From: RGIG2707 sp045600065
GTDB lineage: Bacteria; Bacillota; Clostridia; Peptostreptococcales; Anaerovoracaceae
Reading direction: 5' to 3'
Assembly (NCBI GenBank): GCA_045600065.1
Contig: JAZRXE010000099.1
Span: 1 to 21,184, forward strand
DNA length: 21,184 nucleotides
Position 1 is the first letter of the stretch. Every line of letters starts with the position of its first letter. The translations under genes and the position numbers were made by a program. Positions 15,380 through 21,184 of this stretch are shown here, in pieces. The notes below the pieces were generated by a model. That model searched no databases. It was not told the DNA's origin and saw nothing but the letters and a program-made list of their open reading frames with translations.

Positions 15380-15432
15380 CACCTGATGGTCATGCCACTT
15401 CGTTCTTGAAGCACCGTGGGCATATTCAGGTG
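15380..15432 (-). promoter_or_regulatory. Structured rpsB leader (candidate S2 autoregulatory RNA)
   Basis: In the minus-strand leader CACCUGA (15432-15426) pairs with UCAGGUG (15386-15380). Inside it AUGCC (15423-15419) pairs with GGCAU (15396-15392), and CUUC/GAAG closes an apical loop. A long imperfect stem directly before the rpsB ribosome-binding site resembles the S2 leaders described in Firmicutes. The regulatory role is inferred. Confidence 0.6.
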
Positions 15433-15460
15433 TGACAATTAAAAATTCTGCACGCATAAA

Positions 15461-15502
15461 GCGCACCTAATGTATATTACACAAAGTGCGCCCTGTTTGC
15501 AA
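15461..15502 (-). promoter_or_regulatory. Promoter of rpsB-tsf
   Basis: Minus-strand TTGCAA (15502-15497), 17-nt spacer, TAATAT (15479-15474). The -10 region lies within an inverted repeat GCGCAC/GTGCGC (15491-15486 with 15466-15461), which may alternatively be a remnant terminator of tcdA. Confidence 0.5.
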
Positions 15503-15545
15503 GTGATTTTTCCTATTAAATGCGGATTTTCTAAGCTTTCCGGCA

Positions 15546-16235
15546 TTATTTCAGCCCTGTTTGCGTCAGATCCCTGATGATCTGCCCGCCTATCATAAGC
15601 CCCGCACATGCCGGAACATAAGATATGCTGGGCACAGGTCTTCCTAAAGCCATAGGCTCTTCATCGGAAAACAGCGCCTTTACCCCTTCTATTCCAAGCT
15701 CCCTAAGCTGCCTTCTTACAGATCTTGCCAAGGGATCCGTGTGGGTTTTGGATATATCCGCTATACGGAATCTCGAAGGATCTATCTTGCCGCCTGTACC
15801 CATGCAGGTGATAAAGGGAACGCCAGCTCTTCCCGCGGCAGCGATCAGAGCAATCTTTGCGGGTACATCGTCTATGGCATCAGCTATATAATCCCAGTCT
15901 TCTATTGACAGTTCATTAATATTGTCAGCCCCGAGCTTAAAGCAGAAGGTCTTAACATTGCAGCCCGGATTGACGTCCTTGATGCGCTCTGCGCAGACCT
16001 GAGTCTTTTTAAGCCCTATTGTGGAATTCAGCGCAAGGATCTGCCTGTTGAGATTTGTCGGGTCCACATCGTCAAAATCGCAGATACCCAGGGTTCCAAC
16101 GCCAGCCCTCGCAAGAGACTCGGCTATATAGCCGCCAACTCCCCCAAGGCCCACGACCAGCACCGCGCAAGACCTGAGCCTTTCCACGGCTTCCTCTCCG
16201 AGCAATGCAGCTGTACGCTGATACAATGCCTCCAT
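15546..16235 (-). CDS. tcdA: tRNA threonylcarbamoyladenosine dehydratase TcdA (E1-like)
   Basis: A 229-residue ThiF/MoeB-fold enzyme that uses ATP to cyclise t6A at position 37 of ANN-decoding tRNAs to ct6A. Nucleotide-binding GLGGVGG is at residues 29-35, the acidic end of beta-2 is CDFDDVDPTNLNRQ (52-65), the DAIDD segment is at 119-123 and the C-terminal SISYVPACAGL block is typical of TcdA rather than MoeB or ThiF. No zinc CxxC pairs are seen, as in TcdA. I chose ATG at 16235 since its A is the last base of the upstream gene's TAA (TAATG overlap), showing translational coupling; an open frame extends to 16298 but lies within that gene. Confidence 0.88.
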   Translation of the reverse strand: MEALYQRTAALLGEEAVERLRSCAVLVVGLGGVGGYIAESLARAGVGTLGICDFDDVDPTNLNRQILALNSTIGLKKTQVCAERIKDVNPGCNVKTFCFKLGADNINELSIEDWDYIADAIDDVPAKIALIAAAGRAGVPFITCMGTGGKIDPSRFRIADISKTHTDPLARSVRRQLRELGIEGVKALFSDEEPMALGRPVPSISYVPACAGLMIGGQIIRDLTQTGLK

Positions 16236-17080
16236 TACAGCTCCACCTCTGCACTGCCTTTGGAATAAATGCTTATAAGACCGGAAAGATAGGCACATTC
16301 CTCGTCCTCGTCGTCTTTTCTGACGCTGAACATCAGCAGGCCGCCGGGCTGAAGCACGGAAAACATGGATACTCCGGAGCTTTTGTACATATATTCTCCG
16401 ATAGCAGCCGTACCGCTGGCACAGCTGTGCTCCCTGACAAGGCTTCCGAGCCCGGGAACATATACTACAGGGGTCATCACGGAGGTATTCAGCCCCGTGG
16501 TCTCATCTATATCAAAAAGCATTATGCCGAGAGCTTTGACCTTCAGTTCCTCTGCCCACTTTACAATGGCATCCTCCGCGGCTTCGGCATCCATAAGCCC
16601 GAAGCTCAGAAGATGACTGATGCCCGGATAGCATACCAGCGGCATAACATATGTCTTGCCTCCGTATTCCAGGCTGACGCTTTCCATGCTCTGAGGCCGG
16701 GGCATCTGGGTCTCCGCACCGAAGGTAAAGCCATATTCGTCTGCCCTTTCCACGCTGACGTACATATTGCGTCCCAGAGCCTGATGATAGATGCGGTATT
16801 CAAGCTCCATGCACTGGTCATCCTCAGAATCCATAAATTCCAGAATGCCCATAAGCCCCCCGGCGCAGCGAAGTGAATTCGCGCAGAACTCCCCGCCTGC
16901 CATTGAAACACTCATATCATAATTTCTGTTGCCCTTGCCTGTAAAGGCCACTTGCTCCGCAAGAGGTTCAAGCTCCATCAGCTTGGCAGCCGCCACAGCC
17001 TGTTTTTCCGGCTCTACAGGGGTCTCGACCAAAATGGTATAGTTTTTTGCTGGATCCATCAGATAATAATCGATATGCAT
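16235..17080 (-). CDS. DapF/CntK-like two-cysteine amino-acid racemase
   Basis: A 281-residue protein of the diaminopimelate epimerase fold. Both catalytic cysteine loops are present: MAGGEFCANSLRC (Cys66) and REHSCASGTAAIGEY (Cys220), one in each half, as needed for PLP-independent two-base racemisation. The N-terminus (PAKNYTILVE), the central LGIMLFD and the C-terminal LQPGGLLMFSV look closer to histidine racemases of the CntK type than to true DapF, which has GNGARC- and ACGTG-type loops. Substrate is therefore uncertain: histidine or another amino acid. No metallophore genes (cntL, cntM) are nearby. The start at 17080 follows GGAGG. It begins 20 nt after the rpoZ terminator and overlaps tcdA by one base. 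Confidence 0.8.
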   Translation of the reverse strand: MHIDYYLMDPAKNYTILVETPVEPEKQAVAAAKLMELEPLAEQVAFTGKGNRNYDMSVSMAGGEFCANSLRCAGGLMGILEFMDSEDDQCMELEYRIYHQALGRNMYVSVERADEYGFTFGAETQMPRPQSMESVSLEYGGKTYVMPLVCYPGISHLLSFGLMDAEAAEDAIVKWAEELKVKALGIMLFDIDETTGLNTSVMTPVVYVPGLGSLVREHSCASGTAAIGEYMYKSSGVSMFSVLQPGGLLMFSVRKDDEDEECAYLSGLISIYSKGSAEVEL

Positions 17081-17100
17081 AAAATCCTCCAGTATACGGA

Positions 17101-17124
17101 AAAGTCCGCCGGCTAAGGCGGACT
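17101..17124 (-). terminator. Terminator after rpoZ
   Basis: Minus-strand GUCCGCC-UUAGCC-GGCGGAC followed by UUUUCC, 8 nt after the rpoZ stop. The U-tract is short, and the next gene starts 20 nt later with no separate promoter that I can see, so it is probably partial. Confidence 0.75.
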
Positions 17125-17131
17125 CAAAAGA

Positions 17132-17362
17132 TCATTCCTGTGCTGTCTTTTCGCTTTCAGCCGGAGCAGCCGGTCTCTTGTAGCTGATAAGGTCGTCTGC
17201 GATCTCCGCTGTCGCGATGGAGATGGGCTTTTCGTTGTCGATCAGTGTAAGCACGGGCTTGCCGTCGATCAGATCTCTGGCTCTTTTGGCTGCCATTATA
17301 GCCAGAGTATATCTGCTGTCGACCTTGGTTCTTAAAATGTCTATGGACGGATATAAAAGCAT
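17132..17362 (-). CDS. rpoZ: DNA-directed RNA polymerase omega subunit
   Basis: A 76-residue omega subunit that helps assemble RNA polymerase around beta-prime. It has the short N-terminus LLYPSIDIL, the helix RYTLAIMAAKRARDL typical of the family, and KPISIATAEIADDLISY near the middle. A Pro/Ala/Glu-rich tail closes the protein. The ATG at 17362 directly follows the gmk stop codon with no gap, and its ribosome-binding site GAGGAGG is in the last codons of gmk. This gmk-rpoZ order is standard in Bacillota. Confidence 0.96.
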   Translation of the reverse strand: MLLYPSIDILRTKVDSRYTLAIMAAKRARDLIDGKPVLTLIDNEKPISIATAEIADDLISYKRPAAPAESEKTAQE

Positions 17363-17971
17363 CTATTCTTCCTCCTCGAACTTTCTGATTATCTCTTCAG
17401 CGTATTCTTTTACAGTATGTCTGCCTGCGCAGATGATAGCTCTGGCATTGCTGAGGGTCTCCTGAAGATCGTCATTGACAAGAAAATAATCATAATCTCT
17501 CATCAGTCTTATCTCTTCAAGACTCTTGCTCAGCCTCAGATCTATCTGATCATCGGAATCCGTATTTCTGCTTGTGAGCCTTTCTTTAAGCACCTTCATA
17601 GATGCCGGAAGCACAAAAACCAGAACAGCGCCCGGATAGGACCTCTTTACCTGCATGGCGCCCTGCATCTCGATTTCGAGAATTACATCGAAGCCCTGTT
17701 CAAGCTGCTTCATTACCGGAGCCTTGGGGGTACCGTAGCTGTTGTTATATATGCTCGCATGCTCCAGGAAGCCGCCCTCGTCAATGGTTCTCTGAAACTC
17801 TTCTCTACTTACGAAGTAGTAGCTGATCCCGTCAGCTTCTCCTTCTCTGGGCGCTCTGGTGGTCATGCTGACGCTGAGCTTAAGCCTTTCATCTTTAACG
17901 AGTTCTCTGCATATAGTGCTCTTGCCCGCGCCTGAGGGGCCGGAGAACACATATAATCTGCCCTTTTGCAT
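17363..17971 (-). CDS. gmk: Guanylate kinase
   Basis: A 202-residue cytoplasmic kinase that phosphorylates GMP to GDP with ATP. The P-loop GPSGAGKST is at residues 11-19. The GMP-binding part has SVSMTTRAPREGEADG and YYFVSREEF, with GGFLEHASIYNNSYGT following. Length and motifs match the family throughout. ATG at 17971 has GCGGAGGC upstream. It has its own promoter (18034-18006) downstream of the terminator of the small RNA gene. Confidence 0.97.
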   Translation of the reverse strand: MQKGRLYVFSGPSGAGKSTICRELVKDERLKLSVSMTTRAPREGEADGISYYFVSREEFQRTIDEGGFLEHASIYNNSYGTPKAPVMKQLEQGFDVILEIEMQGAMQVKRSYPGAVLVFVLPASMKVLKERLTSRNTDSDDQIDLRLSKSLEEIRLMRDYDYFLVNDDLQETLSNARAIICAGRHTVKEYAEEIIRKFEEEE

Positions 17972-18005
17972 TAATGCCTCCGCTAATACACAATAGTGGT
18001 TATTT

Positions 18006-18034
18006 AGTATACGATATGTACTCCCAAATTACAA
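18006..18034 (-). promoter_or_regulatory. Promoter of gmk-rpoZ
   Basis: Minus-strand TTGTAA (18034-18029), 17-nt spacer, TATACT (18011-18006), giving a leader of about 30 nt to the gmk ribosome-binding site. It lies just downstream of the small RNA terminator, which supports separate transcription units. Confidence 0.7.
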
Positions 18035-18037
18035 GCA

Positions 18038-18144
18038 GAAAATTACCCGCCTCCGGCGGGGCGGGTAGCTATCTGCCTGGTTATTGCTTTAAACGACGGG
18101 AGCTTCTATTACGCTGTGATATTATTACCGGATATCCGGCAGAC
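18038..18144 (-). ncRNA. Candidate small RNA gene between yicC and gmk (family not recognised)
   Basis: About 105 nt on the minus strand bounded by a near-perfect sigma-A promoter and a Rho-independent terminator, with no ORF or ribosome-binding site. The predicted 5' end GUCUGCC (from 18144) can pair with GGCAGAU about 65-70 nt later (around 18078-18072), closing a large multi-loop. Inside are a CCGG-AUAU-CCGG hairpin that competes with the closing stem and an AU-rich middle. The 3' end is the terminator. I compared it by eye with common riboswitches, 6S, SRP RNA and tmRNA and found none that fits. It could also be a long leader attenuator for gmk. Confidence 0.6.
18040..18067 (-). terminator. 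Terminator of the small RNA
   Basis: Minus-strand UACCCGCC (18067-18060) pairs with GGCGGGUA (18051-18044) around an 8-nt loop, followed by AUUUUC. The stem is GC-rich with a modest U-tract. It lies upstream of the gmk promoter. Confidence 0.75.
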
Positions 18145-18150
18145 AAGTGC

Positions 18151-18179
18151 ATTATATTACCATATTTTTACATTGTCAA
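18151..18179 (-). promoter_or_regulatory. Consensus promoter of the small RNA
   Basis: Minus-strand TTGACA (18179-18174), exactly 17 nt, TATAAT (18156-18151). Both boxes match the sigma-A consensus perfectly, the best promoter in the window. It is 24 nt downstream of the yicC stop and predicts a start near 18144. Confidence 0.88.
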
Positions 18180-18202
18180 TAGAAAAATGTTAAATATTTA
18201 CA

Positions 18203-19090
18203 TTATTCGATATTCTGGATCTGCTCTCTTATCTTTTCTATCTCTGCCTTAAGCACCAGAACATCGGCTGTAATCCTTGAATCGTTAGCCTTTGAGCCTA
18301 TGGTATTGGATTCCCTGTTCATCTCCTGCACAAGAAAATCCAGCTTCTTTCCGACAGGCTCGGCGCTTTCAGATATAAAGCTTTCGAATTGTGCGGTATG
18401 GCTTTTGAGCCTCGTAAGCTCCTCTGTGATATCGGATTTATCAGCAAAAACGGCAGCTTCGAGCATAATGCGATCCTCCGGGATCTCTGCATTCTCGCCA
18501 ATCAGCTGGGCTATGCGATCTTTCAGCTTCAGAGCATACTGTCTGGATACCTCGGGCGCATAGACCGCGATCCACTGACGGGTCTCCTCTATGATCCCGT
18601 TTCTGTAAAGCAGATCCTCAGAAAGCTTTCTTCCCTCCTCTGCGCGCATGATCTCGTAATTGTCAACGGCTGACCCCACTGCCTTAAGCAAAAGTCCTGT
18701 AACGGCCTCCTGATCCTGCTCTGCGGCAGCAGGCACAAGCACGTCGGGCAAAGACGCCAGGCTGCGCACGCTCATATCCGAAGACAGCTCGGGAAAGCGC
18801 CGTGAAAGCTCTGAAAGCTTCTCCATGTATTTTTCGGCAAGCTCCATATTCAGCAGCAGATTCGTATCGTTACCGGAGCTTTCTACGGCATTGATATACA
18901 GCTCGATTTTGCCTCTCGATACCCTGCTTTTGATAAGGCTCTTGACGGCATCCTCAGCAAAGCCGTACTTTCTGGGCATTTTGACGCTAATGTCCAGATA
19001 TCTGTGATTAACCGAGCGCATTTCCGCCACCAGACTGATGGTTTCGTCTTTATATTCTCCGCGGCCGTAACCGGTCATGCTTTTTATCAT
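18203..19090 (-). CDS. YicC/YloC family endoribonuclease
   Basis: A 295-residue protein of the YicC family, cytoplasmic endoribonucleases involved in RNA turnover. The N-terminal signature MIKSMTGYGRGE is diagnostic, and SVNHRYLDISVKMPR follows at about residues 26-40. The C-terminal conserved domain (about 210-295) contains DITEELTRLKSH and the ending GKKLDFLVQEMNRESNTIGS. Length matches the family (about 290). The start at 19090 has AGAGG upstream. In many Bacillota yicC lies next to gmk, as here, although a small RNA gene intervenes. It is divergent from rqcH across 76 nt. Confidence 0.95.
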   Translation of the reverse strand: MIKSMTGYGRGEYKDETISLVAEMRSVNHRYLDISVKMPRKYGFAEDAVKSLIKSRVSRGKIELYINAVESSGNDTNLLLNMELAEKYMEKLSELSRRFPELSSDMSVRSLASLPDVLVPAAAEQDQEAVTGLLLKAVGSAVDNYEIMRAEEGRKLSEDLLYRNGIIEETRQWIAVYAPEVSRQYALKLKDRIAQLIGENAEIPEDRIMLEAAVFADKSDITEELTRLKSHTAQFESFISESAEPVGKKLDFLVQEMNRESNTIGSKANDSRITADVLVLKAEIEKIREQIQNIE

Positions 19091-19166
19091 TGTATATTAC
19101 CTCTGTTTAGTGATATGATTTTCAAGTGATTTTACCACATAAAGAGCAATAATTCACGAGGTTTTT
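19091..19166. promoter_or_regulatory. Divergent intergenic region yicC / rqcH
   Basis: A 76-nt AT-rich gap that must hold or lie near promoters for both genes. I see TAAAAT on the minus strand as a possible -10 for yicC but no convincing -35, and CAATAAT on the plus strand near rqcH. Assignments are weak. Confidence 0.35.
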
Positions 19167-20864
19167 ATGGCATATGACGGATTGACCGCAGGCGCAGTGG
19201 CTTTGGAGCTGGCAGCCTGCTTGGAGGGCGCAAAGATCGAAAAGGTTCAGCAGCCCGAATCAGACGAGATAATATTGCAGCTCAATACCCCCGCAGGGCG
19301 CAGAAAGCTGCTGCTTTGCATTGCGCCCCAGGCTTCCAGAGTCCAGTTTACCGGGCTCAATTACGAAAATCCTAAAGAAGCACCTGTATTCTGCATGCTT
19401 CTTCGCAAGCACATCCAAGGCGGGCGCATAAGCAGGATATGCCAGGTCGAAACAGAAAGAATAATCAGATTTTATATAGAAACTGTCAATGAAATGGGCT
19501 ATTCGGTGAATAAATGTCTGATCTGCGAAAACATGGGCAAGCATTCCAACATAGTGCTCATAGACAGCCAGACAGAGAAGATCATAGATTCCATGAAGCG
19601 CATTTCCATAGATGTCAACCGCTACAGGCAGATACTGCCCGGCCTGAAGTATACCGCTCCGCCCTCTCAGAACAAGCTTGATCTCTGGACGCTGACAGAA
19701 GAAGCCCTCAGCACGGCACTTGACAATACCGCTGCAGAAGACGGGGCCAAGGCTCTTATGAGCTGTGTTCAGGGCCTGAGCCCTGCTGTCGCCCAGCAGA
19801 TCGCCGAAACTCCCGAGGACTGGTATTCCCAGCTCGACCGAATTCGTAAAGACATAATCGAAAACAGGCTCCACCCGGCTGTCTATTCTGACAGCGAAGG
19901 CAATTCGAAGGATTTTCATATCATTCCCATGAGCTCCTATGCCGGAAGCCTTAATAAGACCGACTACGAGAGTACGGGAGCATGCATGGACGCTTTCTAC
20001 AGCAGCAGACCGGACAGCAACAAGCTTATGCAGCGCTGCATGGATATGACACGCACCGTGCAGGTGCTCATAGACAAGCAGCAGACAAAAAAGGCCCGCC
20101 TTATGGACGAGCTGCTGAAATCCGAGCAGTCGGAGGATCTGAGGATCAAGGCTGAGCTTTTGAATGCAAATCTGCACCTGGTAAGGCCTGGCGCAGATAA
20201 GGTAACGCTTATAAGCTATTACGACGGTTCAGAGGTGGAAATAGCTCTGGATGTCAGATATTCTGCCGCAAAAAACGCCCAGAACTATTACAAGCGCTAT
20301 TCAAAGGCCAAAAATGCACACAAGGAGAAGCTGATACAGCTTGATGAATGCGCTGAGGATATAGCCTATCTTCAGTCTGTGCTCGGACAGATCCCCGGAG
20401 CCAACGGCAATGAGGATCTTGAGCTTTTACGCCGGGAGCTTATGCAGCAGGGCTATATAAGGCTGAGAAAGGCCTCTGAGCGCAACAGGAAAACATCGCC
20501 CAAGCCCAGACACTTCAAAACATCTACAGGCTATGATGTTTTGGTGGGAAGAAACAATACGGAAAACGATTATCTGACCTTCAAGATGGGCAGGAAGACC
20601 GATATATGGCTGCATACCAAGGATATTCCAGGTTCTCATGTTCTTCTGCAGATGAACGGAGACGAGGCTGACGAGACCACCATATTCGAGGCGGCAGCCA
20701 TAGCCGCATGGTTCTCTCAGGCTCAGGAATCCCAGAATGTACCTGTGGATTACGTAAATATTCGTTATGTTAAAAAGCCTGCAGGAGCAAAACCCGGAAA
20801 GGTCATATTCACAAATAACCGTACAGTATGGACAGATCCTAAGGATCCTAATCCGCAGTCCTGA
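19167..20864 (+). CDS. rqcH: Rqc2/NEMF homologue RqcH (NFACT protein, FbpA family)
   Basis: A 565-residue ribosome quality-control factor that binds stalled 50S-peptidyl-tRNA complexes and recruits tRNA-Ala to add C-terminal alanine tails. It has been annotated in the past as a fibronectin-binding protein. NFACT-N spans about 1-240 with LLRKHIQGGRI (79-89) and ENMGKHSNIVL; a helix-hairpin-helix segment near 205-225 (SCVQGLSPAVAQQIAE) is followed by long coiled coils about 290-430, and NFACT-R is about 450-560 (GYDVLVGRNNTENDYLT, DIWLHTKDIPGSHV). The D97-R98 pair needed for tRNA recruitment is E97-R98 here. ATG at 19167 follows ACGAGG. It is the only plus-strand gene in the window. Confidence 0.95.
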   Translation: MAYDGLTAGAVALELAACLEGAKIEKVQQPESDEIILQLNTPAGRRKLLLCIAPQASRVQFTGLNYENPKEAPVFCMLLRKHIQGGRISRICQVETERIIRFYIETVNEMGYSVNKCLICENMGKHSNIVLIDSQTEKIIDSMKRISIDVNRYRQILPGLKYTAPPSQNKLDLWTLTEEALSTALDNTAAEDGAKALMSCVQGLSPAVAQQIAETPEDWYSQLDRIRKDIIENRLHPAVYSDSEGNSKDFHIIPMSSYAGSLNKTDYESTGACMDAFYSSRPDSNKLMQRCMDMTRTVQVLIDKQQTKKARLMDELLKSEQSEDLRIKAELLNANLHLVRPGADKVTLISYYDGSEVEIALDVRYSAAKNAQNYYKRYSKAKNAHKEKLIQLDECAEDIAYLQSVLGQIPGANGNEDLELLRRELMQQGYIRLRKASERNRKTSPKPRHFKTSTGYDVLVGRNNTENDYLTFKMGRKTDIWLHTKDIPGSHVLLQMNGDEADETTIFEAAAIAAWFSQAQESQNVPVDYVNIRYVKKPAGAKPGKVIFTNNRTVWTDPKDPNPQS

Positions 20865-20968
20865 AGCTGCATAGGTATTGCCTCTTATATGTGCTTTTGC
20901 TGATGTGCATTCTCTGAAGCTTGCGTCATAAGCGCGAATCATTCTTCCTGGTCCGCGCTGTATTCACA
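20865..20968. other. Convergent gap after rqcH
   Basis: This 104-nt gap separates rqcH from the convergent surface-protein gene. A 6-bp repeat AGCGCG/CGCGCT (20931-20936 with 20954-20959) with a 17-nt loop is the only structure I see. No U-tract or clear terminator is visible on either strand. Confidence 0.4.
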
Positions 20969-21184
20969 TCAATCCGCTTTTTTGCCTTTGAGTCTGCTGA
21001 CTACCATGATCACGCAGGCCAGCGCTGCGCAAACTGCAGCTATATACAGACTGTTATCTGCTCCCTGCGTTGCCACGGGATCGGTTTCAGTTCCAGATTC
21101 GCCCGTTTGAATAGCTCCGGATGAGGATGCCTGTTCCTCTGAATCACTGTCTGCTATAGCTCCGGAACTTATCTGGCTGCTGAG
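20969..21184 (-). CDS. C-terminal end of a membrane-anchored surface protein (5' end outside window)
   Basis: The last 71 residues of a larger protein, ending with TGA at 20971-20969. A Ser/Thr/Glu/Gly-rich low-complexity linker (residues 1-43 of the fragment) is followed by one hydrophobic segment SLYIAAVCAALACVIMVV (about 45-62) and a short basic tail SRLKGKKAD. This linker, membrane segment and positive tail order is that of a cell-wall sorting signal or simple C-terminal membrane anchor of an exported protein in Gram-positive bacteria. The sequence VATQGADNS before the membrane segment resembles the TGDNS that follows LPxTG-type sites, but no clear LPxTG or NPQTG is present. Nothing can be said of the extracellular domain. 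Confidence 0.75.
   Translation of the reverse strand, partial: LSSQISSGAIADSDSEEQASSSGAIQTGESGTETDPVATQGADNSLYIAAVCAALACVIMVVSRLKGKKAD

Noticed and set aside
16236..16298. N-terminal extension of tcdA
   Set aside because: It lies inside the racemase gene; the TAATG overlap and the E1-like N-terminus support 16235.
19260..20177. 305-residue minus-strand open frame
   Set aside because: Antisense to rqcH, which has NFACT motifs and a ribosome-binding site.
1..21184. CRISPR arrays, insertion sequences, prophage or integrase genes
   Set aside because: No direct-repeat arrays, transposase-like frames or attachment sites were seen on either strand.

Overview
The window reads as chromosomal DNA of an anaerobic, amino-acid-fermenting Clostridia-type Bacillota. 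The pointers are a glycine reductase (Stickland) cluster with two in-frame UGA-Sec codons, a tandem glycine riboswitch, clostridial housekeeping genes (rpsB-tsf, gmk-rpoZ, yicC, rqcH) and sigma-A style promoters and terminators. I cannot name the genus. Every gene except rqcH is on the minus strand, so the layout is described in transcription order from high to low coordinates.

Right end (about 18200-21184): the C-terminal tail of a membrane-anchored surface protein (minus) faces rqcH (plus), which is divergent from yicC (minus). Between yicC and gmk lies a gene-free stretch with a consensus promoter, about 105 nt of foldable sequence and a Rho-independent terminator. A second promoter for gmk follows. 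This looks like an independent small RNA gene that I do not recognise. Next come gmk-rpoZ and a terminator, then a DapF/CntK-like racemase gene that overlaps tcdA by one base.

Middle (about 10700-15550): rpsB-tsf with its own promoter, a structured S2-type leader and a terminator, followed by an MFS transporter and a MATE transporter.

Left half (1-10674): the selenocysteine machinery (selA, tRNA-Sec, selB) lies directly upstream of the main user of selenocysteine. A promoter drives a tandem glycine riboswitch with a terminator, then grdX, grdE, grdB (Sec347), trxB, trxA, grdA (Sec44) and a gene whose frame runs without a stop from a GrdC-like domain into a GrdD-like domain and off the left edge. 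Thioredoxin reductase and thioredoxin feed electrons to selenoprotein A. GrdE/GrdB bind and activate glycine. The C component releases acetyl phosphate for ATP synthesis. SelA, tRNA-Sec and SelB allow UGA decoding in grdA and grdB; selD is not in the window.

The most interesting points are the GrdC-GrdD fusion, the orphan small RNA between yicC and gmk, the tRNA-Sec gene placed as its own promoter-terminator unit between selA and selB, and the CntK-like racemase coupled to tcdA.
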